Part shown: one piece after another, positions 54,611 through 64,000 of the stretch
Position numbering within the stretch: the first letter of the stretch is position 1
How the letters are laid out: every line of letters starts with the position of its first letter
Assembly: GCA_016719755.1 (NCBI GenBank)
Contig: JADJYM010000004.1
Span: 1 to 64,000, forward strand
Source of the DNA: Novosphingobium sp.
GTDB taxonomy: Bacteria; Pseudomonadota; Alphaproteobacteria; Sphingomonadales; Sphingomonadaceae
Direction: 5' to 3'
Length of the DNA stretch: 64,000 bases
Program-made: the position numbers and the translations under genes
Notes under the pieces: generated by a model
The model's input: only the letters and a program-made list of their open reading frames with translations
Told to the model about the DNA's origin: nothing
The model's database searches: none

Positions 54611-56662
54611 CTATTTGCCAGCCGCCACGGCATCGACCACTTGCCCCGCCGGGCTGGTCCACAGGAAGCTGCCGCTGACGCCGGCCTTCTTGAGCTTGCC
54701 CATGAAGGCATTTGCCGCCGCTTCCGTTTCAAACGGGCCGGTCAGCAGCCGATTGGTCTGGCCCCAGGCACTGGTGAAGCCCTTGCGGCCACCGAATACG
54801 GCGGCATCATCCTTGACCATCCGCCGCCAGTCGAAGGCAAGCGCCTTGCGATCGCGCCCGGTGGCCACTTGCACCCAGATGCGGCTGGGGTGGCTGGGGG
54901 CGACTGGCCTCTTGACCTCGACGCACTGGGTCGCGGCGCCACCCTTGGCAACGCGCACAGCTGGCTGCTTGCCCTTGGGTGCAGCCTTGGCGCCCTTTGC
55001 CTTGGGATCGGGTACCGGCTCGCACGGCTTGAGAGCGGCTGCCGCGGGCTCGGCCCGGACCGGCTTGATCCGCCGCACGTCCACCGCGCCGGCAGCCGCC
55101 TCGGCCTGACGGCTCGGCGGGGTGAGATCGGCGAAGACATCCTCCAGTTGGCGCGGACGCGGCGGTGCGGGGTTCGCTTTCGCGGGCGCGGGCCTGGCGA
55201 TCGGTGTCGGCGCCTTGACCGGAGCGGGAGGCGGAGACGCTACCGGAACGCTGGCCTGAACTACTGCAGGTGCCGGTGCCGGGGCCTGTGTTACAGGCGG
55301 CGGCGGGGCAGGCGTTGCGGCCTGCTGGACTGTTGGGGGCGGAACCTGGCGCAGGTCGAAGCTCGAAACCGCCTGGCCGCCGCCAGTATCTAGCGAACCG
55401 AAGCCAGGCCCGGCAGCCGGCTTCGCTGCCGGCTGCGAAGGCGGAGGTGCAGGCGGCGGAGCAGCAGCGACCTTGATGGGGGCTGGCGGCGGGGGCGGGG
55501 CGGCAGCGGCGACCTTGACGGGCGCGGGCGGCGGCGTGTTCATCGCCACACTTGCTGGATTCATCACCGTCTCGCGGCCTGGCCTGGGTTCGGGTGGTGC
55601 CGCCGCAGCGATCTGGACCGGGCGTGTCTCGTTCCTGGCAAGCTTTGCCGCAGCCTTTGCTGCCTGCTCGCGCTCGCGCCGGGTCTGGCGGCTGTCCGGC
55701 TTGGCTCCCAGCGGCGCGCCAGCGGGAGTCAGCGACTGGCTGGCGGTGGCAAGGACCGTGCGCGGACGGGCGTACTGGGCGAATCGCGGATCGTCGATCC
55801 CGATTTCCGCCGCGCGCGGGAACCGCCCGAGATTGGCAGCCGCCGCCTGCTGCGCCGGGGTAAGGCGCGGCATGAAGCGCAGATAGGCGGCAATCGCACC
55901 GGCCATGTCCGCAGGCAGGGTCGATCGGGCAATGGCTTCCGCTTCCTCGGCCTGGCCGACGATGGCAAGCGCGAAAGCGCGGGTGCGCCACGAGGACTTG
56001 TCCTGCTTTTGCAGCAGCGGCGCCAGGGTTGCCTCCATCCCGCGCTTGTCGCCGGAAATGGCCTGGCTCAGCGCAAGACGGCGGACAGTCTCGTCATCCG
56101 GTCCCGCTGCCAGGGCCTGCCGGTAATACTGCTGCGCCGTCACGCTGTCGCCGACCAGATCGTAGGCCAGCGCGCGGTCCGAAAGCCGCTGCGGATCGAG
56201 TGTTCCGCTTTTCGCCGCCTCTTCGAACAGGGGAATCGCGCTCAGCGGCTCTTCGGCCTGGACATAGGCAGCAGCCAGCCCTCCCTTGACCTGGCCATTG
56301 CCCGGCGAGATCGCGTCGGCGCGCTGGTAGAACCCGATCGCCGCCTGGACATCGCCAAGATCGAGCGAAGCCTGACCTGCATCGATCAGCGCGGAAACAT
56401 CGCGCGAGTCGCGGGCAAGGCGGGACAGCGCGGCATTGAGGCGCGCCCCTTGCCCGCCCGGGATCGCCTGGACGACTGGCTGGCTGACGCTTGAAACCGC
56501 CAGTTGCTGTGCGTGCAGCGCCGGAGCGGCGGCAAGCGTCAGCAAACCGCCAGCCAGCAGCAGCCCGCGGCGCCTGCGATCCCACCCTTGGCCCCGGTTC
56601 GGCATGTTCAAGGTCATTCCTGAGTCACGAGCGATCCTGCGGAACCCGATGCGATCAATCAT
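54611..56662 (-). CDS. Exported TPR and SPOR-domain protein
   Basis: About 683 residues; starts at 56662 (MIDRIG) or 56617 (MTLNMPN) both precede the signal peptide GLLLAGGLLTLAAAPALHAQ. N-terminal tetratricopeptide-like repeats (LIDAGQASLDLGDVQAAIGF, AAYVQAEEPLSAIPLFEEAA, AYDLVGDSVTAQQYYRQAL), a very long Pro/Ala linker, and a C-terminal SPOR domain (SRIWVQVATGRDRKALAFDW, GFTSAWGQTNRLLTGPF) that binds denuded peptidoglycan at the septum. Its position beside ftsZ fits a role in cell division or envelope remodelling. Confidence 0.82.
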   Translation of the reverse strand: MIDRIGFRRIARDSGMTLNMPNRGQGWDRRRRGLLLAGGLLTLAAAPALHAQQLAVSSVSQPVVQAIPGGQGARLNAALSRLARDSRDVSALIDAGQASLDLGDVQAAIGFYQRADAISPGNGQVKGGLAAAYVQAEEPLSAIPLFEEAAKSGTLDPQRLSDRALAYDLVGDSVTAQQYYRQALAAGPDDETVRRLALSQAISGDKRGMEATLAPLLQKQDKSSWRTRAFALAIVGQAEEAEAIARSTLPADMAGAIAAYLRFMPRLTPAQQAAAANLGRFPRAAEIGIDDPRFAQYARPRTVLATASQSLTPAGAPLGAKPDSRQTRREREQAAKAAAKLARNETRPVQIAAAAPPEPRPGRETVMNPASVAMNTPPPAPVKVAAAAPPPPPAPIKVAAAPPPAPPPSQPAAKPAAGPGFGSLDTGGGQAVSSFDLRQVPPPTVQQAATPAPPPPVTQAPAPAPAVVQASVPVASPPPAPVKAPTPIARPAPAKANPAPPRPRQLEDVFADLTPPSRQAEAAAGAVDVRRIKPVRAEPAAAALKPCEPVPDPKAKGAKAAPKGKQPAVRVAKGGAATQCVEVKRPVAPSHPSRIWVQVATGRDRKALAFDWRRMVKDDAAVFGGRKGFTSAWGQTNRLLTGPFETEAAANAFMGKLKKAGVSGSFLWTSPAGQVVDAVAAGK

Positions 56663-56734
56663 GACCGCACCTTGTCCCTCATACCTGAACCGCACCGGAA
56701 CGGACCGCCCACAATCGAGCCGGACGGGCGCAGG

Positions 56735-58390
<1,656 letters not shown>

Positions 58391-58521
58391 GGCGCTCTCC
58401 TGTCCGGCAAGCGAATGCAACACTTGCGAATGGTCTATTTCTTGCACCCTTCGATTCAGTGAATCAAAGGTAATCCACTACTTTGTCCACAACCGGCGAG
58501 CCCGGACGGGACGGAACGGCA

Positions 58522-59805
58522 TCAGAAGTACTCCCGCAGCGCCCGATAGACCCGGCCAACTACGGCAAACCCCTTATAATCGAAGGTCGGCGTGTAACTC
58601 GGCCCGATCGTCCTGATGTCGATCGGATCGGCCGCCGCATAGAGCACCAGCCCCGCCAGCGTTGCGAAGCCCGGCGTGGCGTGCGCCTCTGGCAGGCCCT
58701 TGAGATGCTGGACCTTGCCCACCCGCACCGGCTTGCCCAGCGCCGACTGCGCAAAATCCGCCAGACCGGCAAGCTCCGCGCCGCCGCCGGTCAGCACCAC
58801 CTGCTGGCCGCGCTGGCCGGTAAAGCCCAGACCCTTGAGCGCCTTGCCCACCTCTTCCATCAGCCGCCCCAGCTGGAGCGTGATGACCGAGACCAGCTCG
58901 GCGCGGGGAATGCGGTTCTTGTCATCGGCGTGGCGCGCGAGCGGGCCGGTCGCTTCCTCGCCCGGCGCGTTGACCGGGATCATCTCGCGGTGGTCCGCCG
59001 GGCTGGGGATCGCCGAGCCGTGGACGCATTTCAGCCGCTCGGCCTGGAACCGGCGGATGCCGAAGGCGCTGGCAATGGCATCGGTAATGTCGGCCGACCC
59101 CATCGGGATCGTTGCGAGCCCCAGCAGCATACCCGCCGCATAGACCGAAACATTGGTCACCTCGCCCCCGAACTCGACCAGCGCCACGCCCAGTTCACGC
59201 TCTTCCGATGTCAGGCAGGCATGACCCGCCGCGACCGGCGAGCCGACCACCGCCTCGACCTGCAAGTGCGCGTTCTGCACCGCTTCGGTGATGTTGCGGA
59301 CCGGCGCGCCATCGGCCAGCATGACGTGGATATCGACCCCCAGCCGCTCGGCATGGAGGCCCTTGGGATCGGCAACCCCGTCCGCTCCGTCGAGCATGTA
59401 GTGCGCGGGCTGGGCATGGAGCACCATCCGCCCGTCGGGCTGGATGACGTCCCGCGCCGAGACGAGCAGATGCTCGATGTCCTCGGCCTCGATCCGCCGC
59501 CCGCCGACATCGACCTCGACCTGCGCGACCTGGCTGGCAAGGCCCGCGCCCGAACATCCGATCCAGACGCTGGAGATCGAAGTATTGGCCATCTTCTCGG
59601 CGCGTTCGACCGCGTCGCGGACCGCGTAGGTCGCGGCCTGCATGTCGGTAACATAGCCGCGCTTTATCCCCTGTGAGGCGCGGTGGCTGGAGCCCAGCAC
59701 CACCATCTCGCCAGTTTCGGTCAGCCCGGCGATCATCGCGGAGATGCGAAACGAGCCAAGGTTGACCGCGCCGAACACGCGGGCGATGCGGGGCGGGGGC
59801 GCCAT
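58522..59805 (-). CDS. ftsA: Cell division protein FtsA
   Basis: 427 residues. Actin-fold ATPase that tethers FtsZ to the membrane. Phosphate-1 region VFGAVNLGSFRISAMIAG, 1C domain with the ITEAVQNAHLQVEAVVGSP segment, phosphate-2 LGVALVEFGGEVTNVSVYAAG, and the adenosine motif VVLTGGGAELAGLADFA. The usual amphipathic C-terminal helix appears as GFAVVGRVYRALREYF. Starts on the last base of ftsQ. The genes murC to ftsA are nearly contiguous. Confidence 0.94.
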   Translation of the reverse strand: MAPPPRIARVFGAVNLGSFRISAMIAGLTETGEMVVLGSSHRASQGIKRGYVTDMQAATYAVRDAVERAEKMANTSISSVWIGCSGAGLASQVAQVEVDVGGRRIEAEDIEHLLVSARDVIQPDGRMVLHAQPAHYMLDGADGVADPKGLHAERLGVDIHVMLADGAPVRNITEAVQNAHLQVEAVVGSPVAAGHACLTSEERELGVALVEFGGEVTNVSVYAAGMLLGLATIPMGSADITDAIASAFGIRRFQAERLKCVHGSAIPSPADHREMIPVNAPGEEATGPLARHADDKNRIPRAELVSVITLQLGRLMEEVGKALKGLGFTGQRGQQVVLTGGGAELAGLADFAQSALGKPVRVGKVQHLKGLPEAHATPGFATLAGLVLYAAADPIDIRTIGPSYTPTFDYKGFAVVGRVYRALREYF

Positions 59806-60785
59806 CAGTTGTTCTCCTGCTTGGCCGGGGCGGGCTTGGCCGCCTTGGGCGCGCTGGCCTCGGCAACCTTGGCGGCAGAGGGCACCGAGCCACTTGCTTC
59901 GGGTTGTTCAACGCGGCTTGGCATCCGGATATAGAGCCGTTCCGGCGCGCGCATGTCGAAGGCGATCGCCTTGCCGCCAAGCAGGCGGTTGCTGCCGTCC
60001 ATTGCCGCAAACTTGACCAGCGCCTTGCGCGATTGCTGCTCCCCTTCCGGCAGGGCGAGGACCTGCGCGGTCTTGAAGGTCAGGTTCCAGCGGCGATTGC
60101 CGACCCACGCCGCCTCGCGGACCTGGGGTTTCAGCGCGGGCGCGGCGTCGAGCAGCGCGGCAAGCGCCTTGACCTGCTTGCCCGCGCCGGAACCGCCGAT
60201 CACCAGCTTACCCTTGGCCCGTTCGGCGGAAACGGGTTCCAGCTCGTGCCCCTCGGCATCGATCAGGACCAGCCGGTCGGCCTTGCGCAGCACAGCGACC
60301 GCCTTGCGCTCGACGATGTCGATCACCAGCGTGTCGGGCATCTGGCGCGAAACCCGCGCATCCGCGACCCATGACAGTTCCATCAGCCGTCCGCGCAGCG
60401 CCTCGACATCGACCAGCGGCATGGCGCGATCGCGCTCGGCCAGCGCGCGCTCGTAAACCTTGAGCTCGTTGAGCTGCTTGACTCCGCGCACTTCGACGCG
60501 GCGCACCTCGAACCCGGCATCGGCGGCAACGGCGCTAAGCTGGCGGCTGGCCATCGCCGGAACGCCGGCAAAGCTTGCCACCATCCATGCCAGCACCACC
60601 GCCCCGCCCAGGATCGCGGCAAGGAACACGCGCTGAAGCTGTTCCTCGCTGAACGGTAGCCAGCTCATCGCCGCATCCAGCGCCGATCCGGTGCGCGCCT
60701 TTGCCGCGCGGACCTGCCGCGCCTTGCCCTGAGCCGCCGCGACCTTGCGTGCGCTCTTGCCCCCACGCCTGACCTTCTGGCTCAT
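59805..60785 (-). CDS. ftsQ: Cell division protein FtsQ
   Basis: 326 residues. Cytoplasmic basic N-terminus (RRGGKSARKVAAAQGKARQ), one transmembrane helix (VFLAAILGGAVVLAWMVASF), a POTRA domain (FEVRRVEVRGVKQLNELKVY) and the FtsQ beta domain (LSWVADARVSRQMPDTLVIDIVERKAVAVL with its conserved pattern). A C-terminal Ala/Lys-rich tail of about 40 residues is an extension. Scaffold for the FtsB/FtsL divisome subcomplex. Overlaps ddl by 4 bp. Confidence 0.93.
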   Translation of the reverse strand: MSQKVRRGGKSARKVAAAQGKARQVRAAKARTGSALDAAMSWLPFSEEQLQRVFLAAILGGAVVLAWMVASFAGVPAMASRQLSAVAADAGFEVRRVEVRGVKQLNELKVYERALAERDRAMPLVDVEALRGRLMELSWVADARVSRQMPDTLVIDIVERKAVAVLRKADRLVLIDAEGHELEPVSAERAKGKLVIGGSGAGKQVKALAALLDAAPALKPQVREAAWVGNRRWNLTFKTAQVLALPEGEQQSRKALVKFAAMDGSNRLLGGKAIAFDMRAPERLYIRMPSRVEQPEASGSVPSAAKVAEASAPKAAKPAPAKQENN

Positions 60786-61726
60786 GCCGCTTTCCCCTTT
60801 TCAGCAAGCGCGTCGGCGATGATGATCTCGACCAGTTCGCCATAGGAAATGCCCAGCTTCTTCGCCTGTTCAGGCACCAGGCTGAGCGGGGTCATGCCCG
60901 GCTGGGTGTTGGTTTCCAGCACGAACAGGCCGGCCAGCCCGCGCTCGTCGTCCCAGCGGAAGTCGGTGCGGCTGCAGCCCTTGCAGCCCAGCAGCCGGTG
61001 CGCGCGCAGCGCGATATCAAGGCAGGCCCGGGTAATCTCTTCGGGCAGGTCCGCCGGGCAGATGTGCTCGGTCATGCCCTCTGTATACTTGGCGTCGAAA
61101 TCGTAGAAGCCGGACTTGGGGCGCAGTTCGGTGACCATCAGCGCCCGGTCGCCCAGAACGGCGGTGGTCAGTTCGCGTCCGCGAATGAAGGGTTCGGCCA
61201 GCAGCCGGTCAAACTCCTGCCACGGCCCCTTGGCATCGGGGCTGATCGGGTTGCCGTAATTGCCCTCGTCCGTGATGATTGCCACGCCGACCGAGGACCC
61301 CTCGTTCACCGGTTTCAGCACATAGGGCCGTTCCAGCGGATCGCGCTGATATATCTCCGCCGTCTCGACGATCCGCCCGCCGGGCATCGGGATGCCGTGG
61401 GGGACCAGCGCCTGCTTGGTCAGTTCCTTGTCGATCGCGATGACCGAGGTGACCATGCCGGAATGGGTATAGGTGAGGCCCATCAGGTCCATCATCCCCT
61501 GCACCGTGCCATCTTCGCCGGGCGTGCCGTGAAGCGCGTTGAACACCACGTCGGGCGCGGTTTCTGCAAGCCGGGCGGCAACATCGCGGCCCATGTCGAT
61601 CCGGGTGACGCGGTGGCCGCGCTCTTCCAGCGCCTTGGCGACGCCTTCGCCGCTCATCAGCGAAACCGGCCGCTCGTTCGACCAGCCGCCCATCAGCACC
61701 GCGACATGGAGTTTGGGAAGAGTCAC
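60782..61726 (-). CDS. ddl: D-alanine--D-alanine ligase
   Basis: 314 residues from a GTG at 61726 that overlaps the murB stop (GTGA). ATP-grasp ligase making D-Ala-D-Ala for peptidoglycan. AVLMGGWSNERPVSLMSG (here GGWSNE in place of the common GGxSxE), VFNALHGTPGEDGTVQG, YVLKPVNEGSSVGVAI, the metal-binding LFVLETNTQPGMTPLSLVP (E..N.xPG.t). The Cys-rich RLLGCKGCSRTDFRW is a typical stretch of the Ddl family. Subclass A or B not resolved. Confidence 0.93.
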   Translation of the reverse strand: MTLPKLHVAVLMGGWSNERPVSLMSGEGVAKALEERGHRVTRIDMGRDVAARLAETAPDVVFNALHGTPGEDGTVQGMMDLMGLTYTHSGMVTSVIAIDKELTKQALVPHGIPMPGGRIVETAEIYQRDPLERPYVLKPVNEGSSVGVAIITDEGNYGNPISPDAKGPWQEFDRLLAEPFIRGRELTTAVLGDRALMVTELRPKSGFYDFDAKYTEGMTEHICPADLPEEITRACLDIALRAHRLLGCKGCSRTDFRWDDERGLAGLFVLETNTQPGMTPLSLVPEQAKKLGISYGELVEIIIADALAEKGKAA

Positions 61727-62676
61727 TTCTTGCCTACCCTCTGGATTTCCCATTCGAGCTCGACGCCGGATTTCTCTTTCACCCGCCGCCGCACTTCCTC
61801 GCCCAGTCCCTCGATCTCCGCGCTGGTCGCATGGCCAAGGTTGAGGAGGAAATTGGTGTGCTTTTCGCTGACTTGCGCCCCGCCCATGGTCAGCCCCCGG
61901 CAACCGGCGGCGTCGACCAGTTGCCATGCCTTGTGGCCATCGGGGTTCTTGAAGGTGGACCCGCCGGTCTTGGAGCGCAGCGGCTGCGAAGCCTCGCGGG
62001 ATTCGGCAATACGGTCCATCTCGGCCTGGATGGCATCCGGCGTGCCTGGACGTCCCCGGAACCGCGCCGCAGCCACGATTGCGCCCTCGGGCAGGTCGGA
62101 ATGGCGATAGGTATAGTGCAGGTCCGCGACCGGGAGCGTGCGCAGCGATCCATCGCGCAGCACCACGTCGCAATCGACAAGGATGTCCTTGACCTCGCCG
62201 CCATAAGCGCCGCCGTTCATCCGCACGAACCCGCCGACCGTGCCGGGGATCGAGCGGAGGAATTCTAGCCCGGCGATGCCTGCATCGCGCGCCGTCGAGG
62301 AAACGAGGATGCCAGAGGCGCCAGCCCCGCAATCGAGCGTCAGGTCGCCGCCTTGCGTGACCTTGGCAAAGGTCTTGCCCAGCCGCACCACTACGCCGTC
62401 AACCCCGCCATCGCGGACGATCAGATTGGAGCCCAGACCCAGCGCCATGACCGGGACCGCCGGATCGAGATTGCGCAGGAAATCCCGCAGATCAGCAAGG
62501 TCCGCAGGCTCGAACAGCCACTCGGCCGCGCCGCCGGACTTGAACCAGACCAGCGGCGCCAGCGGTGCGCCATGGGTAAGTTTTCCCTTCACCCCGTTCG
62601 CGTCGGGCGAGGTCGATATGCCTGGCGCCGTGTCTTGACCTTGCTCGACACGAACGGCGGGGGGAGTGGTCTTCAC
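61723..62676 (-). CDS. murB: UDP-N-acetylenolpyruvoylglucosamine reductase
   Basis: 317 residues. FAD/NADPH enzyme reducing enolpyruvyl-UDP-GlcNAc to UDP-MurNAc. FAD-binding domain [20 protein letters not shown]; then [24 protein letters not shown]; the substrate/catalytic [13 protein letters not shown], with Ser as proton donor; and ISEKHTNF-like [13 protein letters not shown]. Type II MurB without the C-terminal extra domain of E. coli. An unusual 30-residue N-terminal extension precedes the fold. Overlaps murC by 4 bp. Confidence 0.94.
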   Translation of the reverse strand: MKTTPPAVRVEQGQDTAPGISTSPDANGVKGKLTHGAPLAPLVWFKSGGAAEWLFEPADLADLRDFLRNLDPAVPVMALGLGSNLIVRDGGVDGVVVRLGKTFAKVTQGGDLTLDCGAGASGILVSSTARDAGIAGLEFLRSIPGTVGGFVRMNGGAYGGEVKDILVDCDVVLRDGSLRTLPVADLHYTYRHSDLPEGAIVAAARFRGRPGTPDAIQAEMDRIAESREASQPLRSKTGGSTFKNPDGHKAWQLVDAAGCRGLTMGGAQVSEKHTNFLLNLGHATSAEIEGLGEEVRRRVKEKSGVELEWEIQRVGKK

Positions 62677-64000
62677 CTAGCCCTCCTCGCCCGGATCGCG
62701 TCGGCCAGTCCGGCCGCCCACTTCGTGATGTCGCCCGCGCCAAGGCAGACCACCATGTCGCCGGCCTGAGCGATCCCGGCCAGCGCATCGGCCAGCGCGT
62801 CCGGCCCGGCAATGACCTGCGCGCTGCGGTGCCCGCGCGCCTTCATCCCTGCCACCATGGCGTCGGAGTTGACGCCCTCGATCGGCTGCTCCCCGGCGGC
62901 ATAGACCGGCGCGGCATAGACGATGTCGGCATCGTTGAAGGCCGCCGAGAATGCGTCGAGGTGGTCGCGCAGGCGGGAATAGCGGTGCGGCTGGACCACG
63001 GCGATCACGCGCCCCGTGCCCACGCCCTCGCGCGCGGCGGCCAGCACGGCGCGGATTTCGACCGGGTGGTGGCCGTAATCGTCGATCACGGTCACATTGC
63101 CGCCATCCACGGCGACTTCGCCCACCTTGGTGAAGCGGCGCTTGACGCCGGAGAACTTGGCGAAGCCGGACTGGATCACGCTGTCGGCGCAGCCCATTTC
63201 AGCCGCGACGCCCACGGCGGCGAGCGCGTTCTGGACGTTGTGACGGCCCGGCATCGGCAGCTCGATCCCCTCGATCCGGCGGTGCGATCCGTCGCGCTGG
63301 CGCAGCACCGCATCGAAGCGGTTGCCGCCGGGATAGGGCTGCACGTTCTCACCCCGCACGTCGGCCTGGGCGGAGAAGCCATAGGTCACCACGCGGCGAT
63401 CGCGCACCTTGGGGATCACCGCCTGGACTTCGGGATGATCGATGCACAGCACCGCACAGCCATAGAACGGCACATTCTCGATGAATTCGACGAACGCGTC
63501 CTTCACTGCGTCGAAGCTGCCATAATGATCGAGGTGTTCGGGATCGATGTTGGTGACCACCGCGATGGTCCCGTCGAGCCGGAGGAACGAGCCATCACTC
63601 TCATCCGCTTCGACCACCATCCACTCGCTCGCGCCAAGCCGCGCGTTGGAGCCGTAGGAATTGATGATCCCGCCATTGATCACGGTCGGATCGACCCCGC
63701 CGGCATCGAGCAGCGCGGCGATCATGCTGGTGGTGGTGGTCTTGCCGTGGGTGCCCGCCACCGCGACCGTGCGCTTGAGGCGCATCAGTTCGGCCAGCAT
63801 TTCCGCACGGCGGACCACGGGAATGCGGTTTTCCAGCGCGGCGGCGACTTCGGGATTGTCACGCTTCACGGCAGTGGAGGTGACGACCACGGCGGCATCG
63901 CCCAGGTTTTCGGCGGCATGGCCGATCATCACCTTGATCCCGCGGGCGCGCAGCCCCTCGACCACGTAGCCTTCGGCAATGTCGCTGCCCTGCACCGTAT
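62673..64000 (-). CDS. murC: UDP-N-acetylmuramate--L-alanine ligase, N-terminus beyond the window
   Basis: About 440 residues visible, cut at the right edge. Mur ligase family: the N-terminal UDP-binding domain end ([24 protein letters not shown]), the ATP-binding [48 protein letters not shown], and the C-terminal domain [19 protein letters not shown] with [11 protein letters not shown]. Adds L-Ala to UDP-MurNAc. First visible gene of the leftward mur-fts cluster. Confidence 0.94.
   Translation of the reverse strand, partial: TVQGSDIAEGYVVEGLRARGIKVMIGHAAENLGDAAVVVTSTAVKRDNPEVAAALENRIPVVRRAEMLAELMRLKRTVAVAGTHGKTTTTSMIAALLDAGGVDPTVINGGIINSYGSNARLGASEWMVVEADESDGSFLRLDGTIAVVTNIDPEHLDHYGSFDAVKDAFVEFIENVPFYGCAVLCIDHPEVQAVIPKVRDRRVVTYGFSAQADVRGENVQPYPGGNRFDAVLRQRDGSHRRIEGIELPMPGRHNVQNALAAVGVAAEMGCADSVIQSGFAKFSGVKRRFTKVGEVAVDGGNVTVIDDYGHHPVEIRAVLAAAREGVGTGRVIAVVQPHRYSRLRDHLDAFSAAFNDADIVYAAPVYAAGEQPIEGVNSDAMVAGMKARGHRSAQVIAGPDALADALAGIAQAGDMVVCLGAGDITKWAAGLADAIRARRAR

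Overview
The window looks like chromosomal DNA of a sphingomonad-type alphaproteobacterium (order Sphingomonadales; genus not determinable from sequence alone). The pointers are high GC with strong third-position bias, a murC-murB-ddl-ftsQ-ftsA-ftsZ division cluster whose FtsZ has a long acidic linker, the cobA-DUF2849-cysI-DUF934-cysH sulfite/sulfate-reduction operon, obgE next to proB, and TonB-receptor/amidohydrolase gene sets. Two mobile regions, 1-15.27 kb and 43.17-51.22 kb, break up otherwise ordinary core chromosome.

Region 1 (1-15267) is the right part of an integrated element. It starts inside a degenerate IS21-family element (copy 1), continues with the C-terminal scrap of a cation symporter, an Lrp-type regulator and a leftward operon (DAACS symporter, RidA-like protein, TonB receptor, two exported amidohydrolases). 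A divergent third amidohydrolase with an extra C-terminal domain follows. The region ends with a HicA-like/HTH gene pair, a P4-type integrase and a 3' fragment of tRNA-Thr(TGT) that marks the junction with the chromosome. Every gene from about 2.6 to 9.13 kb is interrupted by small indels, whereas the genes from 9.5 kb onward up to 43 kb read cleanly. Sequencing/assembly error is at least as likely as real decay.

Region 2 (15.3-43.1 kb) is core chromosome: an acyl-CoA dehydrogenase pair, queE and a MATE exporter, a HerA-like ATPase, a TIGR02186/TauE pair, an NfrB/NfrA-like glycan-type locus, nhaA with a structured leader, a glyoxalase-family gene, a SIMPL protein, a TorF-type porin, a phosphoesterase and ugd, queF, and a sulfur block (sseA, a cystathionine lyase, cobA, cysI, cysH with two DUF partners). 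A sugar-epimerase-like gene, proB and obgE close it.

Region 3 (43173-51221) is a small genomic island in the 3' end of tRNA-Ala(CGC), bounded by exact 20-bp direct repeats. It carries unknown genes, a lipoprotein, an XRE regulator, an unrecognised 467-residue protein, an HNH-type nuclease, IS21 copy 2 in inverted orientation to copy 1, and an integrase cut off by that IS. Core genes resume at 51.4 kb: a lipoprotein, a BI-1/YccA membrane protein, proC, a YbjN-family gene and a TPR/SPOR protein, then ftsZ, ftsA, ftsQ, ddl, murB and murC (running off the right edge), all on the minus strand.
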